From the NCBI RefSeq assembly GCF_039544105.1, contig NZ_BAABLA010000112.1: a stretch of 64,000 bases of DNA; one strand, 5' to 3'. Position numbers and translations under genes: made by a program. This document shows positions 1-8,241 of the stretch, piece after piece; within the stretch, counting starts at the first letter, position 1, and each line of letters starts with the position of its first letter. Below the pieces are notes generated by a model. That model did not search any database, was not told where the DNA came from, and saw nothing but the letters and a program-made list of their open reading frames with translations. Origin of the DNA: Haloechinothrix_A salitolerans (GTDB lineage: Bacteria > Actinomycetota > Actinomycetes > Mycobacteriales > Pseudonocardiaceae).

Positions 1-490
1 CTACCGCACCGCTCCACCGCATCAGCGGCCAACACACGAACAGTATCCACAGCACGGGTGTCAAGATCCGTCCAGTCCGCAGGCACGTTCCGTCGAACCA
101 GCGGGTTGTTGTCGGCGGTAGTGGCGGTGTCGGACACGAGGGCTCTGACTCCATTCAGGTGCTCGCACGGCGTCGTGCGGGTGGTGCGTGCGGTGTCGGC
201 AGGTATGTCGGGCGCTGATGCGCGTGCTGGCATCCGTGCCCGATGACGCGACGTCGGCCGAGCCGATCGGGTCATCGGGCACACGGTATTCCGGACGGCG
301 GCGGCCAGACAGTATTCAAGGGTAATGGTTCACGCGCGCGAAGTACTGCCTGGTGTGGTTACCGTGCGGTTACTACCCGGCTCAGGTGGTGCCCGTCACC
401 GCGATTACCATCTGTTGGTGGTCTACGGCGCCGGTCGTAGACCACGCGACACCGACCCGACATGACATCCGACCTGCCGCTGGGAGCGAC
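1..490. other. Region without a supported gene, upstream of ctaB
   Basis: No reading frame here has a recognisable product. The short frames present are low-complexity Arg/Ser/Val-rich translations on both strands without convincing ribosome sites. The only structure I see is the inverted repeat at 236-282. The last ~100 bases probably hold the ctaB promoter, but no clear -35/-10 pair stands out. Confidence 0.5.
236..282. repeat. 12-bp perfect inverted repeat, possible terminator or operator
   Basis: GTGCCCGATGAC at 236-247 is exactly the reverse complement of GTCATCGGGCAC at 271-282, with 23 bases between. No T-run follows on either strand. It could end transcription of a gene lying left of the window or be a regulator site for ctaB; the sequence does not decide. 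Confidence 0.4.
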
Positions 491-1444
491 ATGACACTGG
501 TCGACGGTGCTCGCTCTCGGACGTCGGACCACGGTGTCAGCGGGATCGAGCGCGCCAAACGCCGTATCGGCGCCTACGCCGCACTGGCGAAGCCCAGGGT
601 CATCGAACTCCTCCTCGTGACGACCATCCCAGCGATGTTCCTGGCGGGCAGGGAGTTCCCGGACCCGTGGCTGGTGCTGGCCACGTTGGTCGGCGGCACC
701 ATGGCAGCCGGGAGCGCGAACGCGTTGAACTGCGTCGCGGACTCCGACATCGACAAGGTGATGAACCGCACCAAACGACGTCCGCTCGTGCGGGACTCGG
801 TGTCGCCGCGTGGCGCGCTGGTGTTCGGCATCGCGCTCGGCGTCGCCGCGTTCAGTGTGCTGTACCTCACGGTGAACCTGATCTCGGCGGTACTGGCCGT
901 CGCGACGATCCTGTTCTACATCTTCGTCTACACCTTGGTGCTCAAGCGCCGCACCGCGCAGAACGTCGTCTGGGGTGGCGCGGCGGGCTGTATGCCGGTC
1001 GTCATCGGCTGGTCGGCGGTCACCGGGACGGTGGAATGGCCCGCCCTTGTGATGTTCGGCGTGATCTTCTTCTGGACACCGCCGCACACCTGGGCGCTGG
1101 CGATGCGCTACCGGGAGGACTACGAGCGCGCCGGGGTGCCGATGCTGCCGGTGATCGCCACCCCGGAGCACGTCGCGAAGCAGATCGTCATCTACTCCTG
1201 GGTGATGGTGGGCTGGACTCTGCTGCTGGCGCCCGCGACGAGCTGGTTGTACGCGAGCTTCGCGCTGTTGGCGGGCGGCTGGTTCCTGTTCTACGCGCAC
1301 CGGCTCTACTCCGGGGTGCGCGCGGGCGAGAAGACGAAGCCGATGCAGTTGTTCCACCGCTCGAACACGTATCTGATGATCGTGTTCGTCGCGCTCGCCG
1401 TTGACTCCGCCATTGGACTGCCGGTCATCGGCCTGCCCTTCTGA
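491..1444 (+). CDS. ctaB: Protoheme IX farnesyltransferase (heme O synthase)
   Basis: Membrane prenyltransferase of the UbiA superfamily that adds a farnesyl group to heme b, giving heme O for cytochrome c oxidase. The first Asp-rich motif reads N80-x3-D84-x3-D88 (NCVADSDID) and a second acidic site follows in DYERAG. Several hydrophobic helices follow. The frame is open further upstream, but ATG 491 is preceded by GGGAG at a suitable distance and gives the usual family N-terminus (317 aa). The partner heme A synthase, ctaA, lies 5.6 kb downstream on the other strand. In mycobacteria the two genes share this same neighbourhood. Confidence 0.95.
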   Translation: MTLVDGARSRTSDHGVSGIERAKRRIGAYAALAKPRVIELLLVTTIPAMFLAGREFPDPWLVLATLVGGTMAAGSANALNCVADSDIDKVMNRTKRRPLVRDSVSPRGALVFGIALGVAAFSVLYLTVNLISAVLAVATILFYIFVYTLVLKRRTAQNVVWGGAAGCMPVVIGWSAVTGTVEWPALVMFGVIFFWTPPHTWALAMRYREDYERAGVPMLPVIATPEHVAKQIVIYSWVMVGWTLLLAPATSWLYASFALLAGGWFLFYAHRLYSGVRAGEKTKPMQLFHRSNTYLMIVFVALAVDSAIGLPVIGLPF

Positions 1445-1512
1445 GGCTGAGCACGGTGCCGTTCGGCGTCCGGATTGTCGCCTGACGACGGAATAAATCG
1501 GTACGCTGAACA

Positions 1513-1540
1513 GTCGGTCGGATTGGTATCTACCGCACAG
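1513..1540 (+). promoter_or_regulatory. Sequence element shared with the qor promoter region
   Basis: The core GGATTGGTATCTAC, preceded by TCGGT and followed after a few bases by CACAG, occurs here upstream of helR and again, in the matching orientation, upstream of qor (5703-5730, minus strand). An identical 14-base core plus matching flanks in two intergenic regions suggests a common promoter or regulator site. I cannot name the factor. Confidence 0.45.
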
Positions 1541-1609
1541 CAACCAGGGATCAGCAGGAAGTGGGGCACCGCTTTGTCCGGACCCGGTGACGCCAGCGCA
1601 CACGAGCCC

Positions 1610-3961
1610 GTGACCAACACGACGACCGAGACCGACGCCGACTTGGCGGTCGAGCAACGGCACGTCACTACCGCCTATGCCAAGCTGGACGCCGAACGGG
1701 AGGAGACGTCGACACGACTGGCCCGCATTCTGCGCAATGGCAGCGGTAGCAGTCCGCAGGAGCGTACCGACCGCGACGTCGCGACCACCACACTGCGGGA
1801 ACGGCTGGACCAGCTGGAAGCCGTCGAAGCGGGGCTGTGTTTCGGCAGGCTCGACAACGCCGACGGCAGCAGCATGCACATCGGCCGTATCGGGCTGTTC
1901 GACGCCGACAACGACTACGAGCCGCTGCTGATCGACTGGCGCGCCCCCGCCGCGCGGCCGTTCTACCTGGCGACGGCCGCGTCTCCGCTCGGGGTGCGCA
2001 GGCGGCGGCACCTGCGCACCAGGCTGCGTCAGGTCGTCGATATCGACGACGAGGTGCTGGATCTCGACGCCGAGGACACCGGCGCCGATCTGGGGCTGGC
2101 GGGGGAGGCGGCCTTGCTGGCCGCGCTGAACCGGCAGCGTGACGACTCGATGCACGACATTGTCGCCACCATCCAGGCCGAGCAGGACGAGATCATCCGG
2201 GCCGATCTCTCGGGCGTACTCGTCGTCCAAGGTGGACCCGGCACCGGCAAGACCGCCGTCGCGCTGCATCGCGCCGCGTATCTGCTCTACGAGCACCGCG
2301 AGACGTTGTCCAGCAGGGGAGTGCTCGTGCTCGGTCCGAACGAGACATTCCTGCGCTACATCGGCCAGGTGCTGCCGTCCCTTGGTGAGACCGGTGTGCT
2401 GCTGTCCACCGTGGGCGGCATGTTCCCCGGCGCGCGGGTGCGCGAGACCGACGACAGGGCCGTAGCCGAGATCAAGGGTAGGGCGGCGATGGCCGACGTC
2501 CTCGCCGCCGCCGTCGCGGATCGGCAGCGGGTGCCTGACACCCCGGTGGCGGTCGTCGCCGACGAGGAGCGGCTGGTGCTGCGCCCAGACGACTGCGCGG
2601 TGGCTCGCGACAAGGCACGCGCGACCCGGAGGCCGCACAACCTCGCCCGGCGGGTGTTCGTCGATGCCATGCTGGACACTCTCGCGGAGCAGGCGGCGGG
2701 CACGCTGACCAGCACCGTGCTCGACGACGTCCCCGATGTCACCTACGCCGAGGACGAGGACCCGGACGCTGTGCTGCTCGACGCACGTGACGTTGCCGAC
2801 ATCCGGGCCGAACTCGCACGCGATGACGCCGTCCGCCACGCGCTTGATGCGCTCTGGCCGGAGCTGACGCCGCAACAGGTACTTGGCGACCTACTGACTG
2901 ACCGTTCCCGGCTCGACAGCGCCGCCGACGGGGTGCTCAGCGCGGCAGACAGGGCGGCCCTGCTGCGGACGAAGCCCCGGCGGTGGACCAGCGGTGATAT
3001 CGCGCTGCTCGACGAGCTGGCGGAACTGCTCGGTGAGGACGACACCGAGGAGGCGGAGCGCCGCGCTCGGCAGGAGCGCGAGCAGCGGGCCTACGCCGAG
3101 GGCGTGCTGCACGTACTCGACCAGGACGACGAGATCGCGGATGAGGAACGGCTGCGCGTCGCGGACGTGCTCGATGCCGAGTTGCTTGCCGAGCGTGAGC
3201 AACATCGCAGCCAACTGAGTGCGGTGGAACGCGCCCGGGGCGACCGCAACTGGACCTTCGGACACGTCATCGTGGACGAGGCGCAGGAACTGACCGCGAT
3301 GGACTGGCGGATGGTGATGCGTCGCTGTCCCAGCCGCTCCATGACGCTTGTGGGTGACATCGCGCAGACCGGCGCCGCTGGTGGAGCGGCATCGTGGCAG
3401 CAGATGCTCGCGCCACACGTCGACGGCCGGTGGCGGCTCGCCGAGCTGACCGTGAACTATCGCACGCCCGCGGAGATCATGACGCTGGCGAGTGACGTGC
3501 TCGCCGAGATCGGGCCGGACTTGACGCCGCCGAAGTCGGTGCGCGCTACCGGCGTCGAACCATGGCGGCACGATCTCGACGGCGCGGCGCCCCTGGACGG
3601 TACTGGCGCCTCGAACGCCGACGAGATCGCCGAGGCGGTCGCGCCGCTGGCCAAGGCCGAGCGCGCTGAGGCCGACGGGGGCACGGTCGCCGTCGTCTGC
3701 CCGCAGCGGCTGCAGGGGTCGCTACGGACCTCGGTCGCGGGCGAGCGGGTGTCGGTGCTCACCGTTGACCGCGCCAAGGGGCTGGAGTTCGACTCCGTGA
3801 TCGTCGTCGCGCCGGGAGAGATCGCCGCCGCGTCCTCGCGTGGGCTCGCTGACCTGTACGTGGCGCTGACCCGCGCCACCCAGCGGCTCGGCGTCGTCAC
3901 CGCGGGGGAGTCGCTGCCGCGCTGCCTGGGCGGTGTCAAAGCCGCCGTGAGCGATGGTTAA
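1610..3961 (+). CDS. helR: HelD/HelR-type RNA polymerase-associated motor ATPase
   Basis: UvrD/SF1-like ATPase of about 783 aa. The Walker A motif GGPGTGKT is near residue 208, the acidic VIVDEAQEL motif (Walker B) near residue 553, and late SF1 motifs include VNYRTP and the C-terminal LYVALTRATQRLGV. A charged, probably coiled-coil N-terminus and a long acidic insert between the helicase halves fit HelD proteins, which remove RNA polymerase from DNA. Actinobacterial HelR members help cells withstand rifampicin (known of the family). GTG 1610 gives an N-terminus typical of the family. An in-frame ATG at 1475 would place the shared promoter-like element inside the gene, so I disfavour it. No rifamycin-associated element is visible upstream. 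Confidence 0.85.
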   Translation: MTNTTTETDADLAVEQRHVTTAYAKLDAEREETSTRLARILRNGSGSSPQERTDRDVATTTLRERLDQLEAVEAGLCFGRLDNADGSSMHIGRIGLFDADNDYEPLLIDWRAPAARPFYLATAASPLGVRRRRHLRTRLRQVVDIDDEVLDLDAEDTGADLGLAGEAALLAALNRQRDDSMHDIVATIQAEQDEIIRADLSGVLVVQGGPGTGKTAVALHRAAYLLYEHRETLSSRGVLVLGPNETFLRYIGQVLPSLGETGVLLSTVGGMFPGARVRETDDRAVAEIKGRAAMADVLAAAVADRQRVPDTPVAVVADEERLVLRPDDCAVARDKARATRRPHNLARRVFVDAMLDTLAEQAAGTLTSTVLDDVPDVTYAEDEDPDAVLLDARDVADIRAELARDDAVRHALDALWPELTPQQVLGDLLTDRSRLDSAADGVLSAADRAALLRTKPRRWTSGDIALLDELAELLGEDDTEEAERRARQEREQRAYAEGVLHVLDQDDEIADEERLRVADVLDAELLAEREQHRSQLSAVERARGDRNWTFGHVIVDEAQELTAMDWRMVMRRCPSRSMTLVGDIAQTGAAGGAASWQQMLAPHVDGRWRLAELTVNYRTPAEIMTLASDVLAEIGPDLTPPKSVRATGVEPWRHDLDGAAPLDGTGASNADEIAEAVAPLAKAERAEADGGTVAVVCPQRLQGSLRTSVAGERVSVLTVDRAKGLEFDSVIVVAPGEIAAASSRGLADLYVALTRATQRLGVVTAGESLPRCLGGVKAAVSDG

Positions 3962-3971
3962 TCTCTGCTGC

Positions 3972-4577
3972 ATGCGGATTCGAGCCAACAACGTCGTATC
4001 GGGTGTGTGCGTGGCCGCCGTCGCCGCCGCGCTCACCGCGTGCTCCCCCTCCCTGGAGGAGCCCTCCGACATGCCCCCTGGTCAGGAAGTGCCGATGTCG
4101 CTGTCGGCGCCGGCGAGCCTCACGCGGGCGCCGGAGCACGACGCCGCGGACGACGCGTGCCCGATCGAGGACTTCACCGTGGAGGGCGGTTCCGACCGCA
4201 AGCCGAGCATCGTCGTGCCCGACCACTGCGAGACACCGACGAAGCTCCAGCAGACCACGCTCAAGCCTGGCTCTGGACCCGAGGTCAGCAAGGGTGACAC
4301 GGTGTCGGTGAACTACGTCCTCGTCGGCGTCACCAGCGGCAAGGAAGTCACCAGCTGGACATCGCCAACCGAGACCACGCCCGAGCAGATCACCGTCGGC
4401 GCCGGTGAGGTCATCCCCGGCTGGGACAAGGCGCTGGTCGGCATGAAGGCCGAGGGCCGCGCGCTCGTCGTCATCCCGCCCAAGCAGGGCGCGGCGGCGA
4501 CCACCGGCACTCAGGAGCTCGACTACGCCCAGGACGAGACCCTGGCGCTGGTCATCGAGGTACAGGCCATCAGCTGA
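3972..4577 (+). CDS. FKBP-type peptidyl-prolyl isomerase, lipoprotein
   Basis: Exported proline isomerase of about 201 aa. Residues 1-24 form a lipoprotein signal ending in the lipobox LTAC, so the mature protein is probably anchored outside the membrane. A linker with two cysteines follows. The C-terminal ~110 residues are an FKBP domain with GSGPEVSKGDTVSVNY, the signature VIPGWDKAL and the closing strand ALVVIPPKQG. ATG 3972 is preferred over ATG 3954 because it places the positive n-region right at the start of the signal. It follows helR by 10 bases and may be co-transcribed. A bidirectional hairpin ends the unit. Confidence 0.85.
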   Translation: MRIRANNVVSGVCVAAVAAALTACSPSLEEPSDMPPGQEVPMSLSAPASLTRAPEHDAADDACPIEDFTVEGGSDRKPSIVVPDHCETPTKLQQTTLKPGSGPEVSKGDTVSVNYVLVGVTSGKEVTSWTSPTETTPEQITVGAGEVIPGWDKALVGMKAEGRALVVIPPKQGAAATTGTQELDYAQDETLALVIEVQAIS

Positions 4578-4628
4578 GGCTCGGCTACCGTGGCCGCATC
4601 CTCGGCGCGGTCACGCATACCAAGCAGG

Positions 4629-4683
4629 CCGGCAGCGAGTGTGCGTGCGATCCCGGCTTTCCCACACGTTCACTCGCTGCCGG
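4629..4683. terminator. Bidirectional hairpin between convergent fkbP and qor
   Basis: CCGGCAGCGAGTG (4629-4641) pairs perfectly with CACTCGCTGCCGG (4671-4683), with partial further pairing inside the 29-base loop. It sits between the stop of the FKBP gene and the stop of qor, which point toward each other. There is no T-run, which is common for high-GC actinobacterial terminators. Confidence 0.7.
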
Positions 4684-4695
4684 TCGAGTTGGTAG

Positions 4696-5664
4696 CTACG
4701 AGCACCGCAGGAGCAGCTTGCCCGTCGTCTTCCTGGCTTCCAGGTCAGTGTGTGCCTGACGCGCCTCGGCCAGCGAGTACTTCCCGCCGATGTGGACGGT
4801 CAGGTCACCTGAGCTGAGCGCGTCGAACAACTCCCCGGCACGCCACTCCAGCTCGTCGCGGGTAGCGATGAAGTTCGCCAGGTTCGGCCGGGTCAGAAAC
4901 ACCGAGCCCGCCGAGTTCAGCCGTTGCGGATCCACCGGCGGCACCGGCCCGCTCGACGCACCGAACAGCGCGAGCGTGCCACGTACCCGCAGGGAGTCAA
5001 GACTGCCGTCGAACGTCGTCTTGCCAACCCCGTCGTAGACGGCGGCGACACCCTCACCGGCCGTGATCTCGCGCACCTGCGGGGCGAAGTCGTCGTAGCC
5101 GAGCACGGTCTCCGCGCCAGCGCCTTTCGCGAGTTCGGCCTTCTCCCGCGTCGAAGCGGTGGCGATCACCCTGCCGCCGCGCGAGCGCACCAACTGCGTC
5201 AGCAACAGCCCGACACCACCGGCCGCCGCGTGGACAAGAATGACGTCGCCTTGGCGGACCGGATACACCGACGTGACCAGGTAGTGTGCGGTTAGCCCCT
5301 GCAGCAGCACGGCGGCGGCCAGCTCGATGTCCGCCTCGTCCGGAACCGGCACCGCCGACGACGCGGGAATCACCGCCTGCTCCGCGTAGCTGCCAGGTGT
5401 CATCGCCCAGGCCACCCGGTCACCAACCCGGACCCCGGACACGCCACGACCGACCGCCGCGACCGTGCCCGCCCCCTCGACCCCGGCGATGAACGGCAGG
5501 TTCCTCGGGTATAGCCCGCTGCGCTGGTACGTGTCGATGAAGTTCACACCGGCCGCGACGACGTCGACGAGCAGCTCACCCTCACCCGGTTCCGCCACGC
5601 TGACGTCGGTGTACTCCAGCACGTCCGGGCCGCCGGTCTTGCCGACCACGATCGCCTTGGGCAT
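4696..5664 (-). CDS. qor: NADPH:quinone oxidoreductase, zinc-independent MDR family
   Basis: Cytosolic NADPH-dependent reductase of 322 aa in the medium-chain dehydrogenase superfamily, acting on quinones or other electrophilic carbonyls. The GroES-like N-terminal domain has AGVNFIDTYQRSGLYP and IAGVEGAGTV. The Rossmann nucleotide-binding site is HAAAGGVGLLL. The structural and catalytic zinc cysteines of alcohol dehydrogenases are absent, as expected for QOR. ATG 5664 has AGGAAC upstream. Its promoter region carries the element shared with helR and a CTACTG-TGT-CAGTAG palindrome, so expression is probably stress- or regulator-controlled. Confidence 0.9.
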   Translation of the reverse strand: MPKAIVVGKTGGPDVLEYTDVSVAEPGEGELLVDVVAAGVNFIDTYQRSGLYPRNLPFIAGVEGAGTVAAVGRGVSGVRVGDRVAWAMTPGSYAEQAVIPASSAVPVPDEADIELAAAVLLQGLTAHYLVTSVYPVRQGDVILVHAAAGGVGLLLTQLVRSRGGRVIATASTREKAELAKGAGAETVLGYDDFAPQVREITAGEGVAAVYDGVGKTTFDGSLDSLRVRGTLALFGASSGPVPPVDPQRLNSAGSVFLTRPNLANFIATRDELEWRAGELFDALSSGDLTVHIGGKYSLAEARQAHTDLEARKTTGKLLLRCS

Positions 5665-5700
5665 GGCTCGTTCCTCCGTTCGTCGGTGTGAGTGAGTCCA

Positions 5701-5730
5701 CTACTGTGTCAGTAGATACCAATCCAACCG
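5701..5730 (-). promoter_or_regulatory. qor operator/promoter: palindrome plus element shared with helR
   Basis: CTACTG-TGT-CAGTAG (5701-5715) is a perfect 6-3-6 palindrome about 40 bases upstream of the qor start codon. It abuts and overlaps the minus-strand copy of the GGATTGGTATCTAC element also found upstream of helR (1513-1540). The arrangement looks like a promoter with an overlapping dimeric regulator site. Confidence 0.45.
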
Positions 5731-5833
5731 AAAGCTCGCCGGGTGGGTCGGCGCACGATCGGCTTCCTTGGTATGACAAGTGCCACGGCGCTGGACGCAC
5801 CCGCTGGTGCGTCGTCCGATCTACACTGCCGCT

Positions 5834-6151
5834 GTGAGCGAGGAGAAGACCACCCCCACAGCGACAGCGACCCGACAGCAGGTGGCGAGCGCCCGCGCGT
5901 TCGCCAAGGCGCACGGTACCCCGGTGCGCGCCGTCGTGGAGCCGATCGGCCGGTCAGGTGCGCGCGTGGTGCTCGTCGGCGACGACGGTGCGATCGGCGA
6001 TGTCCTCGTGCCGTCGGTCGAGACCGGTACCGCGCTCATCGATGCCGTCGATGACCTGGAGAAGTCCGAATGGGACTCCGACACGGTCGGCGCCACCACC
6101 ATCGGACCGGCGCACCGGCGCCGAATGGGCCCCTCGCTACTACGTGGCTGA
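5834..6151 (+). CDS. Conserved hypothetical protein preceding an ATP-grasp enzyme
   Basis: Small soluble protein of 105 aa from GTG 5834 (VSEEKTTPTATATRQQ). The middle part, VVEPIGRSGARVVLVGDDGAIGDVLVPSVETG, looks like a compact alpha/beta fold; I recognise no named domain. It overlaps the start of the ATP-grasp gene by 8 bases in another frame, so the two are almost certainly translated together. The Arg-rich last ten residues lie in this overlap. Function unknown. Confidence 0.6.
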   Translation: MSEEKTTPTATATRQQVASARAFAKAHGTPVRAVVEPIGRSGARVVLVGDDGAIGDVLVPSVETGTALIDAVDDLEKSEWDSDTVGATTIGPAHRRRMGPSLLRG

Positions 6152-7025
6152 GCCGAAACGGGTGCTGCTCGCCGGGTGTGCTGACTTGCCACGCGGCGAC
6201 GGTGACGAGGACGTCCTGCTGCCCGCGCTCGCCGAGGCGGGCTGCAAGGCCGAGTGGATCGTGTGGGACGACCCCAGCGCGCCGATCTCCGACGCTGACC
6301 TTGTGATCCTGCGCGCCACGTGGGACTACGCCGGACGCCGCGACGAGTTCCTCCAATGGTGTGAGGCCGTGCCGATGCTGCGGAATCCTGCGTCGGTGGC
6401 TCGGTGGAACACCGACAAGGCGTACCTGGCCGAACTGTCCGCCGCGAGGCTGGCGACCGTGCCAACCGAGGTCGTCCCGCCAGGTCGCCTGCCGGAGTGG
6501 CCTGCTGGGGAGTTCGTGGTCAAGCCGTCGGTGGGCGCTGGCTCGCGCGGCGCGCGACGATTCGCCGCTGACGACGTCGACGGCGCGTGCGAGCACCTGG
6601 CCGAGCTGCACGCTGACGGCCATACTGCCCTGGTTCAGCCATACCAGGCCGACGTCGACGCGCACGGCGAGACGGCGTGCGTGTTCATCGCCGGCCGCTA
6701 CTCGCATGCGTTCGTCAAAGGCCCGATGCTGTCCGGGGCCGGTATGGACGACTCGGGGCTCTTCGTCGCGGAGAAAGTCCACGCCGAGCAGCCCGCGGAG
6801 GACGTGCTCGCCTTCGCCGAGCAGGCGATGGACACCGCGACGTCAGTGCTGTCGCTGCGGCGTGACGACCTGCTGTACGCGCGGATCGACGTCGTCCGAG
6901 GCGTGGACGGCGCGCCGATGCTGCTGGAACTCGAGCTGACGGAGCCGTCGCTGGGGCTGTCCCTGGCCGGTGACGCCGCCGCGATCCGGATGGCTGAGGC
7001 GGTGCGGGAGCTGCTGGACGGCTGA
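6144..7025 (+). CDS. ATP-grasp domain protein, RimK/glutathione-synthetase-like
   Basis: Soluble ATP-dependent carboxylate-amine ligase-like enzyme of 293 aa. The pre-ATP-grasp region contains LLAGCADLPRGDGDEDVLL and LVILRATWDYAGRRDEFLQW, typical of a DcsG-like actinobacterial family. EFVVKPSVGAGSRGARRF supplies the ATP-binding lysine and glycine loop. RIDVVRGVDGAPMLLELELTEPSLGL supplies the late metal-binding acidic residues. GTG 6144 gives the family N-terminus VAEPKRVLLAG. No biosynthetic partner genes adjoin it, so the substrate is unknown. Confidence 0.8.
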   Translation: MAEPKRVLLAGCADLPRGDGDEDVLLPALAEAGCKAEWIVWDDPSAPISDADLVILRATWDYAGRRDEFLQWCEAVPMLRNPASVARWNTDKAYLAELSAARLATVPTEVVPPGRLPEWPAGEFVVKPSVGAGSRGARRFAADDVDGACEHLAELHADGHTALVQPYQADVDAHGETACVFIAGRYSHAFVKGPMLSGAGMDDSGLFVAEKVHAEQPAEDVLAFAEQAMDTATSVLSLRRDDLLYARIDVVRGVDGAPMLLELELTEPSLGLSLAGDAAAIRMAEAVRELLDG

Positions 7026-7074
7026 AGCGCATGGCGTGCCCGCTGGGCTTGGTGCGGTGAAGGAGCGAGGCTGA

Positions 7075-8079
7075 TCAACTTCGCGTTGGCGCGGCAGCGG
7101 CCTCGGGCGACGACGCCGCGAGCGTCGACGGCGGCGGTGCGCCGCGGTCGCGGGCGGAGCACCACAGCGCGGCTGTGGTGATGACGACCAACGCCGAGCC
7201 GAGCACGTGCAGCGACACCAGTGACTCCGGGACACCCAACTCGTACTGCACCGAGCCGAGCGCGCCCTGCGCCAGCGCCGCCGCCCACAGCAGGGCGTAG
7301 CGGCGCGTGAAGCGGCGAGAGCCAGCCGCGTGCAGCGACGTCAATCCGAGCAGCACCAGCACGCTGAGGAACACCACCAACGCGCCACCGTGGATCTTGG
7401 TCAGCAACGCGATCGAGACGTCGAGCCGAGGCGTCTCCGGATCACCGCCGTGCGGTCCCGCACCGGTGACGAATGTGCCCGCCGTCAGCACGACGGCGAG
7501 CGCAGCGACGAGCGCGACTAGCAGGCGACGTCCGATGTCAGGAACCAGCCAGCGGGGTGCGGACTCGCCCTCACGGAAAGCGTGCAGCAGCATCACCGCG
7601 ATCCAGACCAACACGGCCGAAGCCAGGAAATGCAGCGCGACCGTCCACCACAGCAGTTCCATTCGCACGGTGATGCCGCCGAGCACCCCCTGGAAACCGG
7701 TACCGCCGAGCACGGCGAGCGCGTACTTCACCAGCCGGGGACGTCCGCGTGATTCCAGGTGCAGCCGCCACGCCGCCAACACGCACGCGATCGCGACGAC
7801 CCCGACGACGCCGGTGAGCAGTCGGTTACCGAACTCGATCCACTGGTTGAGCGTCTCGTACTCGGTGTGCTCGACGGGGAACATCGAGCCGTCGTGGCAC
7901 TGCGGCCAGGTCGAGCATCCGAGCCCGGAGCCGGTCACGCGAACCACGGAGCCAGTGACGCCGATGCCGGCCTGCGTGGCCACCGCGGCGAGGCCGAGCG
8001 CCTGCTGCGTGGCGGCGGATGGCCGCGGCAGGCGAGCGATCAGCGAGTTGGTCCACGAACGGACGCGGGCGAAACGCAC
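7075..8079 (-). CDS. ctaA: Heme A synthase, CtaA/COX15 family
   Basis: Multi-pass membrane oxygenase that converts heme O (the CtaB product) to heme A for cytochrome c oxidase. About 334 aa with roughly eight transmembrane helices. The first external loop has a cysteine pair in GLGCSTWPQCHDG, like the redox pair of Gram-positive CtaA proteins. Heme-ligand histidines lie in helices with FGNRLLTG, TVALHFLAS, LLTKIHGG and SLHVLGSAL. Start GTG 8079 is preferred; the open frame upstream runs into the palindromic repeat at 8169-8218 and is not protein-like. Confidence 0.92.
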   Translation of the reverse strand: MRFARVRSWTNSLIARLPRPSAATQQALGLAAVATQAGIGVTGSVVRVTGSGLGCSTWPQCHDGSMFPVEHTEYETLNQWIEFGNRLLTGVVGVVAIACVLAAWRLHLESRGRPRLVKYALAVLGGTGFQGVLGGITVRMELLWWTVALHFLASAVLVWIAVMLLHAFREGESAPRWLVPDIGRRLLVALVAALAVVLTAGTFVTGAGPHGGDPETPRLDVSIALLTKIHGGALVVFLSVLVLLGLTSLHAAGSRRFTRRYALLWAAALAQGALGSVQYELGVPESLVSLHVLGSALVVITTAALWCSARDRGAPPPSTLAASSPEAAAAPTRS

Positions 8080-8131
8080 TTCACGATCGTAGGTCGAGCG
8101 CGCTGACGCCGTGCGGTGTGGGGTGGCGAAC

Positions 8132-8147
8132 CGTGGTCGAGACCACG
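8132..8147. promoter_or_regulatory. Palindrome upstream of ctaA
   Basis: CGTGGTC-GA-GACCACG is a perfect 7-2-7 palindrome, 53-68 bases upstream of the ctaA start. Its spacing suits a dimeric repressor or activator site. It lies beside, but is separate from, the longer hairpin repeat at 8169-8218. Confidence 0.35.
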
Positions 8148-8168
8148 CTGATCCTGCGGTCGCCAGGC

Positions 8169-8218
8169 CGAAGGTGAGTCGTTGTGGTCGCGACGACGAC
8201 CACAACGACTCACCTTCG
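8169..8218. repeat. Palindromic repeat, copy 1 (perfect 22-bp stem)
   Basis: Left arm 8169-8190 and right arm 8197-8218 are perfect reverse complements over 22 bp with the six-base loop CGACGA. The arm contains GTGAGTCGTTGTGGTCG. The same arm recurs at 37147-37194, 59961-60010 and 60991-61038, so this is a dispersed element rather than a one-off terminator. It lies between the ABC permease stop and the ctaA promoter, where it may also act as a terminator. Confidence 0.8.
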
Positions 8219-8241
8219 CGAGGAGAGCGGGCGCTCCCGCC

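Noticed and set aside
1440..1610. Rifamycin-associated element before helR
   Set aside because: No match to the 19-base GGGGCTTGC-type palindrome that I recall; only the element shared with qor is present.
359..2875. 838-aa open frame on the minus strand across ctaB and helR
   Set aside because: Antisense shadow of two well-recognised genes; Arg/His/Gln-rich composition typical of reverse-frame translation at high GC, with no domain.
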